A DNA stretch of 21,264 nucleotides from a virus (IMGVR_UViG_3300006875_000207:1-21264), one strand, 5' to 3'; counted from the first letter of the stretch, positions 8,411 to 16,509 are shown. A program made the numbers and translations. Notes: generated from the letters alone by a model not told the origin.

Positions 8411-11046
8411 TACTGCACCCCCGAAACGGCAAGGGCGTGGAGTTGCACGGTCCCTGTGGTCTGCGATCCAGACACGGCCACGGCCATGTGCTTGTCTCCA
8501 CCACCGCTCTGGTCCGTGACCCGTCCCGCATAGCTCGCCTTGGCGTAGCCATTGGCGGCACCCAAGGCGCTGCGGTCGGAAGCCATGTTGAGCGTGGCGA
8601 CGGTGGATCCTGTGGCGACGACGAACCCGTCTCCGCGGTTGGATGCCACGGCGTTGGCCCGTGCAGAGTCGGAGTTGTTGAAGTGCAGGCCAAGCTCCAG
8701 CGTCTCTGGAGTCGGCGTGTAGACCACGCTGACGGCCCGGTTGCCGTCCTCGTCCTTTAGCATCAGCGGGGCGGTGCGGTACTGGTACGGAATGGCCGTA
8801 GAAGACCCTGATGTGCTGGCATCCACACGGCCCGAGGACTTCAGCATGCCGCCTGCCTCGCCCCCATAGATCACCGACTGCCGCTGGCCGATGCTGGTGG
8901 AGGCGGCGTGGCCGAGCGATTGGGCAAACGTCTCCTCCCACCATGCCTGCGTGGACAGGGAGTAGCACAGCGCCCGTGACGGGTATGTGCCGTCCGTGGA
9001 GCGGCAGTAGAAGAAGCGAACGACGCGCTCCTGGGCGTTTACCTTCACGTAGCAGTACTTCCGCTTGGAGAAGTCGATTACGCCGTCCCGCCAGTAGTTG
9101 TCCACGGCTGCCGAGATCGCCTCCTCCTGCGAGCCGTCGAAGGCGTACAGGCCGTAGTCGTCAGCGATGAATGCCACGCCGCCGAACACATCCCAGCACC
9201 TGGAGTTCAATGCTCCGCGGTAGGAAGCCAGGGTGATGGAAGCATCGATGACCGGCTGGCTCACGTATTGGAGCTTGTAGATGTGCCGGGACTGTGCGAC
9301 CAGGAGTGAGGAGCCAAAGGGAATCAAAGCGACAATGGCGTCTGAATCGACAGCATTCTCCTGGAGGACGAGTTCGTTCGACTCCGGGACGCTCTCTGGC
9401 TCATCGATCTCGGAGTAGTACAGGCTGTTGGGCTTTGACCCGGTGGTGTCAACCGCATACCACGCCCGGTCCTGGAACATGCAGGCCACGCCCAGGTTGG
9501 TCGGCGGGGGATCGAAGCGGCGGGCATTGACCTGGCCGCTCGGCAGGACGACAGGCATCAGGCCGTACTTGCTCGTCACGTTCCCGGACGTTGTGTCTCG
9601 GTCCACATCCAAAAGCTCGCCGTCCGTGAGCGTGTCCACGTACGGAGTGCTTGGGATCTCGCCAGCCACCTTGTCGATGCGGGCCACACGGTACAGCACC
9701 ACCGACTGGTCAGCGGTCGTTCGCCACAACTCCACGGCATGGACGCGGGACTCCATGTCCGCATGGTTGAAGTTCCAGGTCAGCGACTGCAGTCCGGCGG
9801 AAGCGTCTACCTCCCGAAGCTCCGAGATTGAACTGGGGATTGGGCCGCCCTGCGATTCTGGCGTGTCATCCAGGTAGCGGATGGCGCACTGGTAGATTCC
9901 CTTCAGCGTCGGCCGCAGCACCGCCACGGCCCTGGCGCTGGTATCAGCCACCTTCACCGTTGGTTTCAGTCGGTAGCGTCCGCCCGAAAGCATGGTGACG
10001 GCCGTGATCTGCCCGGTGGCGTTGACAGAACAGGTAGCCGCCGCGCCTGTGCCGATGGGATCGGCGGGGTCAGGGAGGAACGTGAGGACCGGAGGAGTCA
10101 TGTACCCAGAGCCAGAGCTGGCAATGGACACCGACTGCACGGAGTACTCCAGGACTGGGGTGACGAGCGCTTGCGTAGTCGCCCCGCCGCCGGTCAGCGA
10201 GGCCGTGACGCCAGTGCTTGTGGCCCCCGTCCCGGCCGCCAGGATGTTGTGGCCGATGATCACGCCAGCCACATCATCAACGGTGACCTGGACGTTCGCG
10301 CCAGTGAGGCCCTGCGTGTTGTTGAACGTGATCGTCGGCTGCCCGGTGTAGCCAGCGCCGCTAGAGCTGAACTCCAGGTCAGCGAGACTGCCTTGGATGT
10401 TGCACGTAAACGCGGCCCCGCTTCCAAGGCCGCCAGAGAATGCGACCTGCGGGGCGGATGTATACCCCTCACCACGGCCAGTGACCTTCACTCCGGACAC
10501 TCGTCCGTTGGCGACGGTCGCCGCACCAGTCGCCTGCGTCGTCGCCCCGCCACCGGAGAACGTGACTGTGGGCACACCACCGTACCCGGCACCGCCGTCG
10601 ATGACCTGCACGGCAGCCACGTAGTTCTTCTGGCTGGCCGTGGAACCGACCGGGGCTACGAATACGGATGGCTTGGAGATCCCGAGCGGCTCCAGGTGCG
10701 GCGTGTCGCCATCCCACCGGAACCCGCGCCCGTAACCGTCCACACCGTACATGTCGTTCCAGCGGCCCTTAAAGAAGGACAGCGGCCGGGTGCCAGCGTA
10801 GGACAGGACGGTAGCCGTGGCGGCTGCACCGGAGCCTGTGGTTGCGGAGAAGGAAATGGCCGGGGCCGATGTGTAGCCGGTTCCGGCGTTGGTGAGGACC
10901 ACGGCCTGGAGTGCCGTGCCGTTCATTTGGGCAACCGCAGCCGCGCCCGTCCCACCGCCACCGGAGACGACCACGGTCGGAGCGGAGGAGTATCCGCTTC
11001 CGCCAGTGGCCACAGTGATCTTTACGACTCCGGACGCCAACTGCAT
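8410..11046 (-). CDS. Tail nozzle protein, main part, with glycine-tyrosine beta repeats (878 aa)
   Basis: The C-terminal two thirds resemble the tail nozzle or DNA-stabilisation proteins of podoviruses: residues 90-122 (FFKGRWNDMYGVDGYGRGF) and, further on, SLYYSEIDEPESVPESNEL, a LLVAQSRHIYKL strand and the DYGLYAFDGSQEE region are typical of this beta-propeller family. Such proteins close the portal channel below the adaptor. The N-terminal part holds about eight copies of a roughly 40-residue repeat with the core G-x-G-Y-t-s-a-P, at residues 16, 55, 152, 192, 230, 272 (degenerate), 312 and 354 (degenerate). Conserved nozzle sequence of about 57 residues interrupts the array between copies two and three. 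The ATG overlaps the stop of the preceding gene as TGATG. The usual nozzle N-terminus is not here but in that preceding gene, in another frame. Confidence 0.92.
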   Translation of the reverse strand: MQLASGVVKITVATGGSGYSSAPTVVVSGGGGTGAAAVAQMNGTALQAVVLTNAGTGYTSAPAISFSATTGSGAAATATVLSYAGTRPLSFFKGRWNDMYGVDGYGRGFRWDGDTPHLEPLGISKPSVFVAPVGSTASQKNYVAAVQVIDGGAGYGGVPTVTFSGGGATTQATGAATVANGRVSGVKVTGRGEGYTSAPQVAFSGGLGSGAAFTCNIQGSLADLEFSSSGAGYTGQPTITFNNTQGLTGANVQVTVDDVAGVIIGHNILAAGTGATSTGVTASLTGGGATTQALVTPVLEYSVQSVSIASSGSGYMTPPVLTFLPDPADPIGTGAAATCSVNATGQITAVTMLSGGRYRLKPTVKVADTSARAVAVLRPTLKGIYQCAIRYLDDTPESQGGPIPSSISELREVDASAGLQSLTWNFNHADMESRVHAVELWRTTADQSVVLYRVARIDKVAGEIPSTPYVDTLTDGELLDVDRDTTSGNVTSKYGLMPVVLPSGQVNARRFDPPPTNLGVACMFQDRAWYAVDTTGSKPNSLYYSEIDEPESVPESNELVLQENAVDSDAIVALIPFGSSLLVAQSRHIYKLQYVSQPVIDASITLASYRGALNSRCWDVFGGVAFIADDYGLYAFDGSQEEAISAAVDNYWRDGVIDFSKRKYCYVKVNAQERVVRFFYCRSTDGTYPSRALCYSLSTQAWWEETFAQSLGHAASTSIGQRQSVIYGGEAGGMLKSSGRVDASTSGSSTAIPYQYRTAPLMLKDEDGNRAVSVVYTPTPETLELGLHFNNSDSARANAVASNRGDGFVVATGSTVATLNMASDRSALGAANGYAKASYAGRVTDQSGGGDKHMAVAVSGSQTTGTVQLHALAVSGVQ
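9949..11010 (-). repeat. Tandem protein repeats in the tail nozzle gene (about eight copies of about 40 codons)
   Basis: The repeat core G-x-G-Y-t-s-a-P is followed by a beta strand and a Gly/Thr/Ala-rich turn (for example TVTFSGGGATTQATGAATV). Copies begin at nozzle residues 16, 55, 152, 192, 230, 272, 312 and 354; those at 272 and 354 are degenerate. Spacing is 38-42 residues except between copies two and three, where about 57 residues of conserved nozzle sequence intervene. Copies differ in DNA sequence, so the array is old or under divergent selection. Confidence 0.85.
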
Positions 11047-11315
11047 CAGGACGGCCCCTTGCCAACGTACACGTATCCGGACGAGTTCTGGTAGACGATG
11101 TGCGGCACCGTGCCGTGTTGGTAGTGGAAAACCTGCACCACCGGAGACGACGCACCTGTGTGCGTGGCGAACGTCACGCTCGTCACGCCAGAGCGTACAA
11201 CCACGGACCCGGGAACAAGAGACTGCAGGTTGACCTGCGTGGCCGCGGCACCAGGAGGAACCGCATACGGACCTACGTTCGTTACCAGGCCCTTCCAGGC
11301 ATTGATGACGATCAT
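11046..11315 (-). CDS. Tail nozzle N-terminal part, separate reading frame (89 aa)
   Basis: The ATG at 11315 overlaps the adaptor stop as ATGA. The sequence opens with WKGLVTNVGPYAVPPGAA followed by a QVNLQSLVPGSVVVRSGV stretch, the pattern that normally begins podovirus tail nozzle proteins. It continues with VVQVFHYQHGTVPHIVYQ, again nozzle-like. It stops at 11046, exactly where the next frame opens with TGATG. The two parts are therefore likely halves of one protein, separated by one frame. Either two chains are made by stop-start coupling, or a -1 ribosomal shift at the GGGG run (11055-11058) joins them, or one base is wrong in the assembly. As a free 89-residue protein it would be an unusual neck component. 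Confidence 0.85.
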   Translation of the reverse strand: MIVINAWKGLVTNVGPYAVPPGAAATQVNLQSLVPGSVVVRSGVTSVTFATHTGASSPVVQVFHYQHGTVPHIVYQNSSGYVYVGKGPS

Positions 11316-12451
11316 CCTTGGTCCGGCTTCAGTGGGGTGCGCCAGCCGCCGTCATGGTAAATCTGCCGACTGCGACCGGAGATCGGAGCGAGCTGGTCTT
11401 GCTCCATGGCCAGCCGCAGATCACGCTGATAAAGCTGGAACGCCTTGTCCTCTCCCTTGCCGCGGATGCGAGCAAGCCAGTAGTCGCAGCAGGAGTCCAC
11501 GGCCTGCTGCATGTGCGGCGCAACGTCCACGGGGTCCGTGATCACGTACTTGGTGGACGAGGCAATCGTCCCGCTGTCATCAGTGGTTAGCCCCGTCGCA
11601 CCGCCCACCGCCGTGATCTTGCCTTCGGACACCCATGGCGTGATCGATTCAATCGGGCCCGGGTGGTTGGTTGTGTCGCCAACTCGCAGCACTGATCCGA
11701 CCATGGCGGCGGAGAATGCAGTCCCGTTTCCAGTGACTGCCGTACCAGTCCTGGCGATGGTCCCCTGCCGCAGAGCCGCCTCATGGCCAGAGTAGCGAAT
11801 CGGCCTAGCGGAGCGGCGGTACGTGAAGTCCACAGTCTCTGCGGTCGTCGGATAGCCAAGCAGTTTGATGGCCCACCCAGAACCCAGAGGATCTTTAACG
11901 ATGGTCCAGTGGTACGGCTTGCCAGACGAGCGGGCGACACGCTCAATCTTCATCGCCTCGTCCGGACTGAGGTAGATGCCGCTCCACCAGTTGAACTCGT
12001 CGCTCGGCTCGTCCATGTTCCGGAAGTCGGACGGCAGAGGATACAGCGTTCGGATGAGCGTGTATGCCGACAGGGCTGGCTCGCTCACGCCCGTGAACTG
12101 ACTGCCCAGCGTTAGGCTGGTCGCAGATGTGAACGTGGACACCGGGTACGACCTGTCGCCGCAGCGGATCGTCCAGTGGCCGGCATTCGTCGCCGTCACG
12201 CCAGCGGTGGAGAAGGAGCCGCCCGTGAGCGTCACCACTCCGCCAGATATGGCCACCGTGCCAGTGGAGTACGTGGCGTTGGTCACCACCCGGCCGTGGA
12301 CATGGTAGTACGACCAGTCCCGGATGGTGGTCACCTCGCCATACGCCTTCTGGACTGCCGTGCGAATGTCTCGTTGCTCTGCGTCCTGCGGGCCGCCGTA
12401 GGACGAGACGATCAGCGACTCAACAAGATCGAAGTATGTGAGGTAGCTCAC
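11312..12451 (-). CDS. Tail adaptor (head-to-tail connector) protein (379 aa)
   Basis: Start is a GTG at 12451 that overlaps the previous stop as GTGA. Residues 1-50 contain YFDLVESLIVSSYGG and AVQKAYGEVTTIRDWSYY, a helical opening typical of adaptor proteins that dock under the portal of short-tailed phages. Residues 55-125 are a Thr/Ser/Gly-rich beta insertion. LYPLPSDFRNMDEP and the later GYPTTAETVDFTYRRSARPI are also adaptor-like. A second Thr/Gly-rich beta insertion lies near residues 230-300. The C-terminal helices (HMQQAVDSCCDYWLARIRGK and beyond) would pack against the portal. It sits just before the nozzle, the usual order. The assignment rests on recalled family pattern and gene order. 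Confidence 0.87.
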   Translation of the reverse strand: MSYLTYFDLVESLIVSSYGGPQDAEQRDIRTAVQKAYGEVTTIRDWSYYHVHGRVVTNATYSTGTVAISGGVVTLTGGSFSTAGVTATNAGHWTIRCGDRSYPVSTFTSATSLTLGSQFTGVSEPALSAYTLIRTLYPLPSDFRNMDEPSDEFNWWSGIYLSPDEAMKIERVARSSGKPYHWTIVKDPLGSGWAIKLLGYPTTAETVDFTYRRSARPIRYSGHEAALRQGTIARTGTAVTGNGTAFSAAMVGSVLRVGDTTNHPGPIESITPWVSEGKITAVGGATGLTTDDSGTIASSTKYVITDPVDVAPHMQQAVDSCCDYWLARIRGKGEDKAFQLYQRDLRLAMEQDQLAPISGRSRQIYHDGGWRTPLKPDQG

Positions 12452-12759
12452 GCAGGCTCCTGCGGAAGGAGTGCGACGGCCTCAGACCACGGGATGACTT
12501 CGACGTTCGGCAGAAGCACAGCCTTGTCGGCCGCTTCCCACATGGAGTGCATCCACCGCCCAGGCCCGATGGCCGTCAGGAGGTCGGCCGAAGTCATGTA
12601 CCGACCGTCCGCTAGGATTCGCGGGACGATGTGGCAATCAGGCTGACCGTACAAATCTTGTAATTGCATGAGCCGCGCGTAGATGGAGTCCCCAAACACC
12701 AGCGCGTACTGCCTGGCGTCCTCGTAGGAGATCGGAAGCGTCAGGTCTGCGAGCGTCAT
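12448..12759 (-). CDS. Small phage protein of unknown function (103 aa)
   Basis: The ATG at 12759 overlaps the previous stop as ATGA and the stop overlaps the adaptor start as GTGA, so it is locked into the neck gene cluster. It has an N-terminal helix (YEDARQYALVFGDSIYARLMQ), then a mixed alpha/beta middle, and a Trp-containing C-terminal part (GRWMHSMWEAADKAV). No signal peptide, membrane span or metal motif is visible. Its place between a candidate surface protein and the tail adaptor suggests a neck or completion protein, but I do not recognise the family. Confidence 0.84.
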   Translation of the reverse strand: MTLADLTLPISYEDARQYALVFGDSIYARLMQLQDLYGQPDCHIVPRILADGRYMTSADLLTAIGPGRWMHSMWEAADKAVLLPNVEVIPWSEAVALLPQEPA

Positions 12760-13622
12760 GTTCGACCAAGGGCAGCGCGGAATGTCGTCAGGGCGTCATG
12801 GTAGGCCGTGCGGCCGGCGGTGGTGAACGCCGCGCCGATGCTGTACGAGTCGATGCGAGAGTGGAAGTATCCGGTGATGCCTGTTCCGGTCTGATTGCCT
12901 GCGAAAATCAAAAACGCCGTTGTGTGTGTGGCTGAATACGCGGCGAACGTGTTCTGCCCGAGGCTCACGTTTCGGGCGAACGATTCGCCAATAAGGCCGT
13001 TGGTGCCGTCCAGTTGGCACAGGTACTGCGTCCGACCAGTGACCGGAGAGGCGTTGCCTGTTGGCTGGATGCCACCAGAAAAAATACTGACTCGCGGCCT
13101 ATTTGCAGTCGTCCCGTTGAAGTTCTGCTCCATGCCGAGACTGCCCGAAAGGTTCACTCGCGCACCGAGCAGGAAACGAAAGTTTTGTGTCGCATCTGGC
13201 ACAAACGACGCGAACAGGTGAACCTGATTTGACCCCAGGAAGGTCATCGGCAGGCCGGTCGAAAGGTATTTCGATGTGCCGTTTCCCAGGAGTCCGTTGT
13301 TCTCGGCATAGTCGCCTTGGGCGAACGTGCCGGTATTTTCGTCGGTCGCGTTCCCCAGCGGCGCCGCCGTGAACGATTGAGCGCGGTACAGCGGAGTCCT
13401 GACGGCGTTCAGCGCCGAGTCGGCGGTTCCGCAGAACAGATTGAGCCGATAGAAACGGTCGCGGATGCCGGCGTTGTCAATGGCTTTGCAGAAATCCGAC
13501 ACAGCCTTCAGCGTTGAGCCGCTGACGCTTCCGCCATTGGCGATTACTCGCGTCCGCCAGTCAGCGGCCTCCGGGTGGAAGCCGCCGGTGCGTGGCCGCA
13601 GCAGTCGGGGCGACATGGGCAT
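12756..13622 (-). CDS. Putative virion surface protein, beta-rich C-terminal domain (288 aa)
   Basis: The ATG at 13622 follows the previous stop by 4 bases and has an AAGGG site about 9 bases upstream; an ATG two codons later is possible. The N-terminal third has a conserved-looking pattern: W22-x-x-R-V-x-A-N-G-G, then VSDFCKAIDNAGIRDRFYRL followed by NLFCG. The rest is Gly/Thr/Asn-rich beta sequence (LGNGTSKYLSTGLP, then FASFVPDATQ and FLLGARVNLSG), in the style of concanavalin or LamG-like jellyroll domains. I recall this N-terminal pattern from planctomycete and phage proteins but cannot check it. A surface or receptor-binding role is an inference from the jellyroll-like composition; it could equally be a neck or head decoration protein. 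Confidence 0.87.
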   Translation of the reverse strand: MPMSPRLLRPRTGGFHPEAADWRTRVIANGGSVSGSTLKAVSDFCKAIDNAGIRDRFYRLNLFCGTADSALNAVRTPLYRAQSFTAAPLGNATDENTGTFAQGDYAENNGLLGNGTSKYLSTGLPMTFLGSNQVHLFASFVPDATQNFRFLLGARVNLSGSLGMEQNFNGTTANRPRVSIFSGGIQPTGNASPVTGRTQYLCQLDGTNGLIGESFARNVSLGQNTFAAYSATHTTAFLIFAGNQTGTGITGYFHSRIDSYSIGAAFTTAGRTAYHDALTTFRAALGRT

Positions 13623-13626
13623 GCGA

Positions 13627-13956
13627 CTAGCCCTTGGACATGACCGTCATGGCGCACGTAGTCGCACCCGCAACCACTGGCACCACGTAATTGACGGCGA
13701 AGCAAGCGTCAGGGACCGGATGGATGCCAATCGTCAGCGCAGTAGTGACCGCTGACCCCTCGGCGTAAATCTGGCGAGGCGTGACGGTGGGGGAGACGGT
13801 GCCGAACCAGTTGATCTGCGTCCCGCCTCCGGTGTTGGCGATCATCACGCATCCGCCGCCGAAACGGCCAAACGGAAACATTCCAGAGGTGGTGGCGGCA
13901 GAACTGTTGGCCGTCACCACGGCGCCAGGAGAAAAGTGCCGTGCAATCTCGTTCAT
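13627..13956 (-). CDS. Small beta-rich putative virion protein (109 aa)
   Basis: The ATG at 13956 overlaps the previous stop as ATGA. The sequence is rich in Gly, Thr, Ala and Val, with alternating hydrophobic strands (GGGCVMIANTGGGTQINWFG and CFAVNYVVPVVAGATTCAM) and few charges, which suggests a small all-beta fold. No signal peptide is evident; the hydrophobic runs look like strands, not membrane helices. Small beta proteins at this position are often head decoration, stabilisation or head-fibre proteins, so that is the best guess. I do not recognise a specific family. Confidence 0.85.
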   Translation of the reverse strand: MNEIARHFSPGAVVTANSSAATTSGMFPFGRFGGGCVMIANTGGGTQINWFGTVSPTVTPRQIYAEGSAVTTALTIGIHPVPDACFAVNYVVPVVAGATTCAMTVMSKG

Positions 13957-14486
13957 ACTCCGCGTCCTTTCACTTTGTACGCATGCTTTTCGATCACCTG
14001 GGCTCGCAGCTCCTGTGCGCTTGCCCGTGGGTTCTTTCGCTTCTCGCGGCGGACCTCGTCACGGATGATGGACTCTGACAGCAGCTTGCGTTGCGGTGGT
14101 GCCGGGCCGGGGTCGTAGTTGACGCTTCCGGTGACTGCCATGCGGCGCTGCTTCGCCACCTTCAGGACATCGTCGTTGCTGCTGACCCAGGCAGCGGGAT
14201 CACGCCAACCGCGGCCGTCAGCGATCCCGGCGCAGTAGTACTTGCCGGATGGGTTGATCCCGGCCGCCTTGGCCTCACGGAGCATGTAGCTGGCCTGCCG
14301 CCTGGGCAGGGTGTCGAACTGCTGGTTGTTCTGCCGCCCCTCCAGGAAGGCCCGCTCCGTACCCTTGGTTCCAGGAGGGCACTGCAGGGCCACCATTTCC
14401 GCCCACCGCTCGCCGTAGGGCAGGGCATTCTGATAGGTTTCGACGGCCTCTCGGCCCCGATCAATCACGGACTGGGGAATGGTCAT
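13953..14486 (-). CDS. Phage protein of unknown function next to the portal (177 aa)
   Basis: The ATG at 14486 lies 6 bases after the portal stop, with no clear ribosome site, so translation may depend on the portal. The protein is soluble and helical. Its middle carries QASYMLREAKAAGINPSGKYY, then GIADGRGWRDPAAWVSSNDDV and a KVAKQRRMAVTGSVNYDP segment; this pattern of a Gly-rich loop, Trp and Asp feels conserved, but I cannot name the family. The C-terminus is basic and helical (RDEVRREKRKNPRASAQELR). It sits where a scaffold gene often lies, but it lacks the acidic helical character of typical scaffolds. Function unassigned. Confidence 0.87.
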   Translation of the reverse strand: MTIPQSVIDRGREAVETYQNALPYGERWAEMVALQCPPGTKGTERAFLEGRQNNQQFDTLPRRQASYMLREAKAAGINPSGKYYCAGIADGRGWRDPAAWVSSNDDVLKVAKQRRMAVTGSVNYDPGPAPPQRKLLSESIIRDEVRREKRKNPRASAQELRAQVIEKHAYKVKGRGV

Positions 14487-14492
14487 ATAAGA

Positions 14493-16505
14493 CTATTGGG
14501 CCGGTGGGGGTGGTGGAGGTGCTGGCGGTTCGCCGGGTTGCGGACCTGGTGGAGGAGGCCCTGGCGGCGGCGGCGGGGGCGGCGGAACCAGGAACTCCGC
14601 CACATCCATCTGATTCACCTTGCCCCAGGTCTGCAGCATGGCGTTGAAGATTTCTGGCTTCCCGGCCTGGAGAAGCCCTTGCGCCACGGGGGAGATGATC
14701 TGCATAAACGTGTTCAGGTTCTCGGTCTTGGTGGCGACGTTCGGCTTCCGGGCGCTGCCTGCCTCAACACGGTAGGAATACTCGCGGACGATGTTGTCCG
14801 GGGCCTCGTTCTGTACGTGCATGCCCCACGCCTGGGCCGCCATCGGGCCAAGGAGCGGTTCAACGTCCTGCGGGTAGATGAGCCACCGTGCCATCAGGGC
14901 CTCCTTGCGGGCGACCTCCGACAGACGGTCCTCCAATGTGTTTGCGTAATCGTCTGGCCTGACCGAAATTTGCTCGCTCTTCACGGCGGCCTCTGCCGCA
15001 CTTCGGAAGGCTGACCTGGTCATGCCATAGATGAGTTCGGTCAAACCCACGCGGCGGTCGAACAGCTCCGTGACGGCCTGGATGATGTTGTACATGTCCT
15101 GGGTGACGCCAGGCATTTGAAACACGGAGATGACATCGTTGACCGAGCGACCAACGGCCTCCGAGATTTCTACGATGTTGAACCCGCCCTCGCTCTTCTC
15201 CAGGATCTTCGATTTGATGTCGGGATCCGCGGCCTTCGCTACGCCAATCAACGTCTGCGATGAAGTGGCGATCCGCGTGGCGAGGAAAGACATCGCCCAA
15301 TTGATAAAGCGAAGCTCCCCGATACCTGGTTTGATCAGACTGATCGGCCAGGAGTAGCCAGGCTGGCGGTGCCAATCCAAGAGCGTGAACGGCCATCCGT
15401 TCGGCTCCGCCCAGAAGGGGATCGGCCACTGGCAGGACATGAACAGCGACTGCGGAATGCCAGTCTGATCGACCTCTTCCTTCAACATCGCTGGTGGAGC
15501 GTTGAGCGGGAAGTCGATTCCCTCCGCAACGACGATGTAGCAGTTCGGACCAAGGGCGTCGAACTTGCCACGCAGATCCTTGTCTGCGTCCTTCAGCCGG
15601 TCACCGAACCCGGTCTTGGAGTAGACCTCCCAGTAGCAGATCAGGTCGTTCGTCTTGCCGGTCTTCTTCTTGTACTCATAGCCCCGGTCGTTCTGGTCGG
15701 CCCGAGACGAGTACGATTCGATGTGGCCCTTCAGGTCATCCCGTGACAGGCCAAACTTCGCCGCGACTTCATCGATTGGCTGGACTCGCTTGCGGGCCGC
15801 CCAGCGGATGTCATCGAACTCGTCGGCGTCAGGATCCCAGACGAGGTTGTCAACGGAATCGTAGAACGAACCGGCCATCTTCACCTGCGAGCCTGGCGGC
15901 TGGTACAGCTCATGCCACCACACCCCGGCACCCTTAATGAACGCCTCGTCCACCACCTTCCGCGTGTGGCGTTTGAGATCCAGTTCGTTGGGCGTGTAGT
16001 TCAGGTAGTCTTCCAGGAGCTTGGCGATGAGCTTGCGCCGCTCATACATGAACCCCTGCTGTTCAACAGCCTGCTGGTAGGCGACGAACATCGGATCCGG
16101 CATCATCACCGGCTGGCCGTCCATGCCGATGACCGGCTGCCCGTCCGGCCCCATCTGCGGAACTGGGGGCTGCGGATTGATACCCAGGAGCGCCGGGCCG
16201 ATCACCGGGTAGTCCTTGGGCGTGACCGTTCGCACCGGGTTGCGGTGGTGGATCACGGAGCCAAAGAGCGTTACGGCCTCAAAGACACGGTTGACGACCA
16301 TCCGGAAGGGCGGCGGGGTCAGGCCCTTGTTGTAGCCCCGCTCGCCCCGGGCATGCTCGTTTGCCCACATGGCGTTCGGATCTGACGAGTAGAAGCCCAT
16401 GGCCTCCTTGGCGTCGTCCGAGAACACCTTCTTGTGTTTCTCGCCCTGTTTGATGCACTCCAGCCACCGCTTGGCAATTGGGCGCAGGGGATTTTCGTCG
16501 GGCAT
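14493..16505 (-). CDS. Portal protein (670 aa)
   Basis: This forms the dodecameric ring at one capsid vertex through which DNA is packaged and ejected. The ATG at 16505 has a strong AGGAGA site 4 bases upstream. Length (670 residues) fits podovirus portals of the P22-like size range. Portal-like stretches include FRMVVNRVFEAVTLFGSVI (67-85), the NLVWDPDADEFDDIRWAARK region, PFTLLDWHRQPGYSWPISLI and GLTELIYGMTRSAFRSAAEA, which probably covers the crown and clip region helices. Residues 641-670 are almost all proline, including runs of eight, four and six, with a few Gly, Gln, Glu and Ala. Gene order after the large terminase supports the call. The proline tail may be exposed inside the head or bind another protein; that is inference. 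Confidence 0.95.
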   Translation of the reverse strand: MPDENPLRPIAKRWLECIKQGEKHKKVFSDDAKEAMGFYSSDPNAMWANEHARGERGYNKGLTPPPFRMVVNRVFEAVTLFGSVIHHRNPVRTVTPKDYPVIGPALLGINPQPPVPQMGPDGQPVIGMDGQPVMMPDPMFVAYQQAVEQQGFMYERRKLIAKLLEDYLNYTPNELDLKRHTRKVVDEAFIKGAGVWWHELYQPPGSQVKMAGSFYDSVDNLVWDPDADEFDDIRWAARKRVQPIDEVAAKFGLSRDDLKGHIESYSSRADQNDRGYEYKKKTGKTNDLICYWEVYSKTGFGDRLKDADKDLRGKFDALGPNCYIVVAEGIDFPLNAPPAMLKEEVDQTGIPQSLFMSCQWPIPFWAEPNGWPFTLLDWHRQPGYSWPISLIKPGIGELRFINWAMSFLATRIATSSQTLIGVAKAADPDIKSKILEKSEGGFNIVEISEAVGRSVNDVISVFQMPGVTQDMYNIIQAVTELFDRRVGLTELIYGMTRSAFRSAAEAAVKSEQISVRPDDYANTLEDRLSEVARKEALMARWLIYPQDVEPLLGPMAAQAWGMHVQNEAPDNIVREYSYRVEAGSARKPNVATKTENLNTFMQIISPVAQGLLQAGKPEIFNAMLQTWGKVNQMDVAEFLVPPPPPPPPGPPPPGPQPGEPPAPPPPPPAQ

Positions 16506-16509
16506 AGCG

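Noticed and set aside
8411-8968. N-terminal extension of the collagen-like protein to an upstream ATG
   Set aside because: The extension would read over 180 residues of the nozzle gene in another frame and gives Arg/His-rich sequence; the TAATG start at 8410 fits the rest of the cluster.
10171-11094. 307-codon plus-strand open frame opposite the nozzle
   Set aside because: It is antisense to a recognised nozzle gene, its protein is low-complexity and basic, and no ribosome site or promoter was seen.
14091-15014. 307-codon plus-strand open frame opposite the portal
   Set aside because: It is a shadow of the portal and the neighbouring gene; the Arg/Gly/Trp-rich run mirrors the proline codons of the portal tail.
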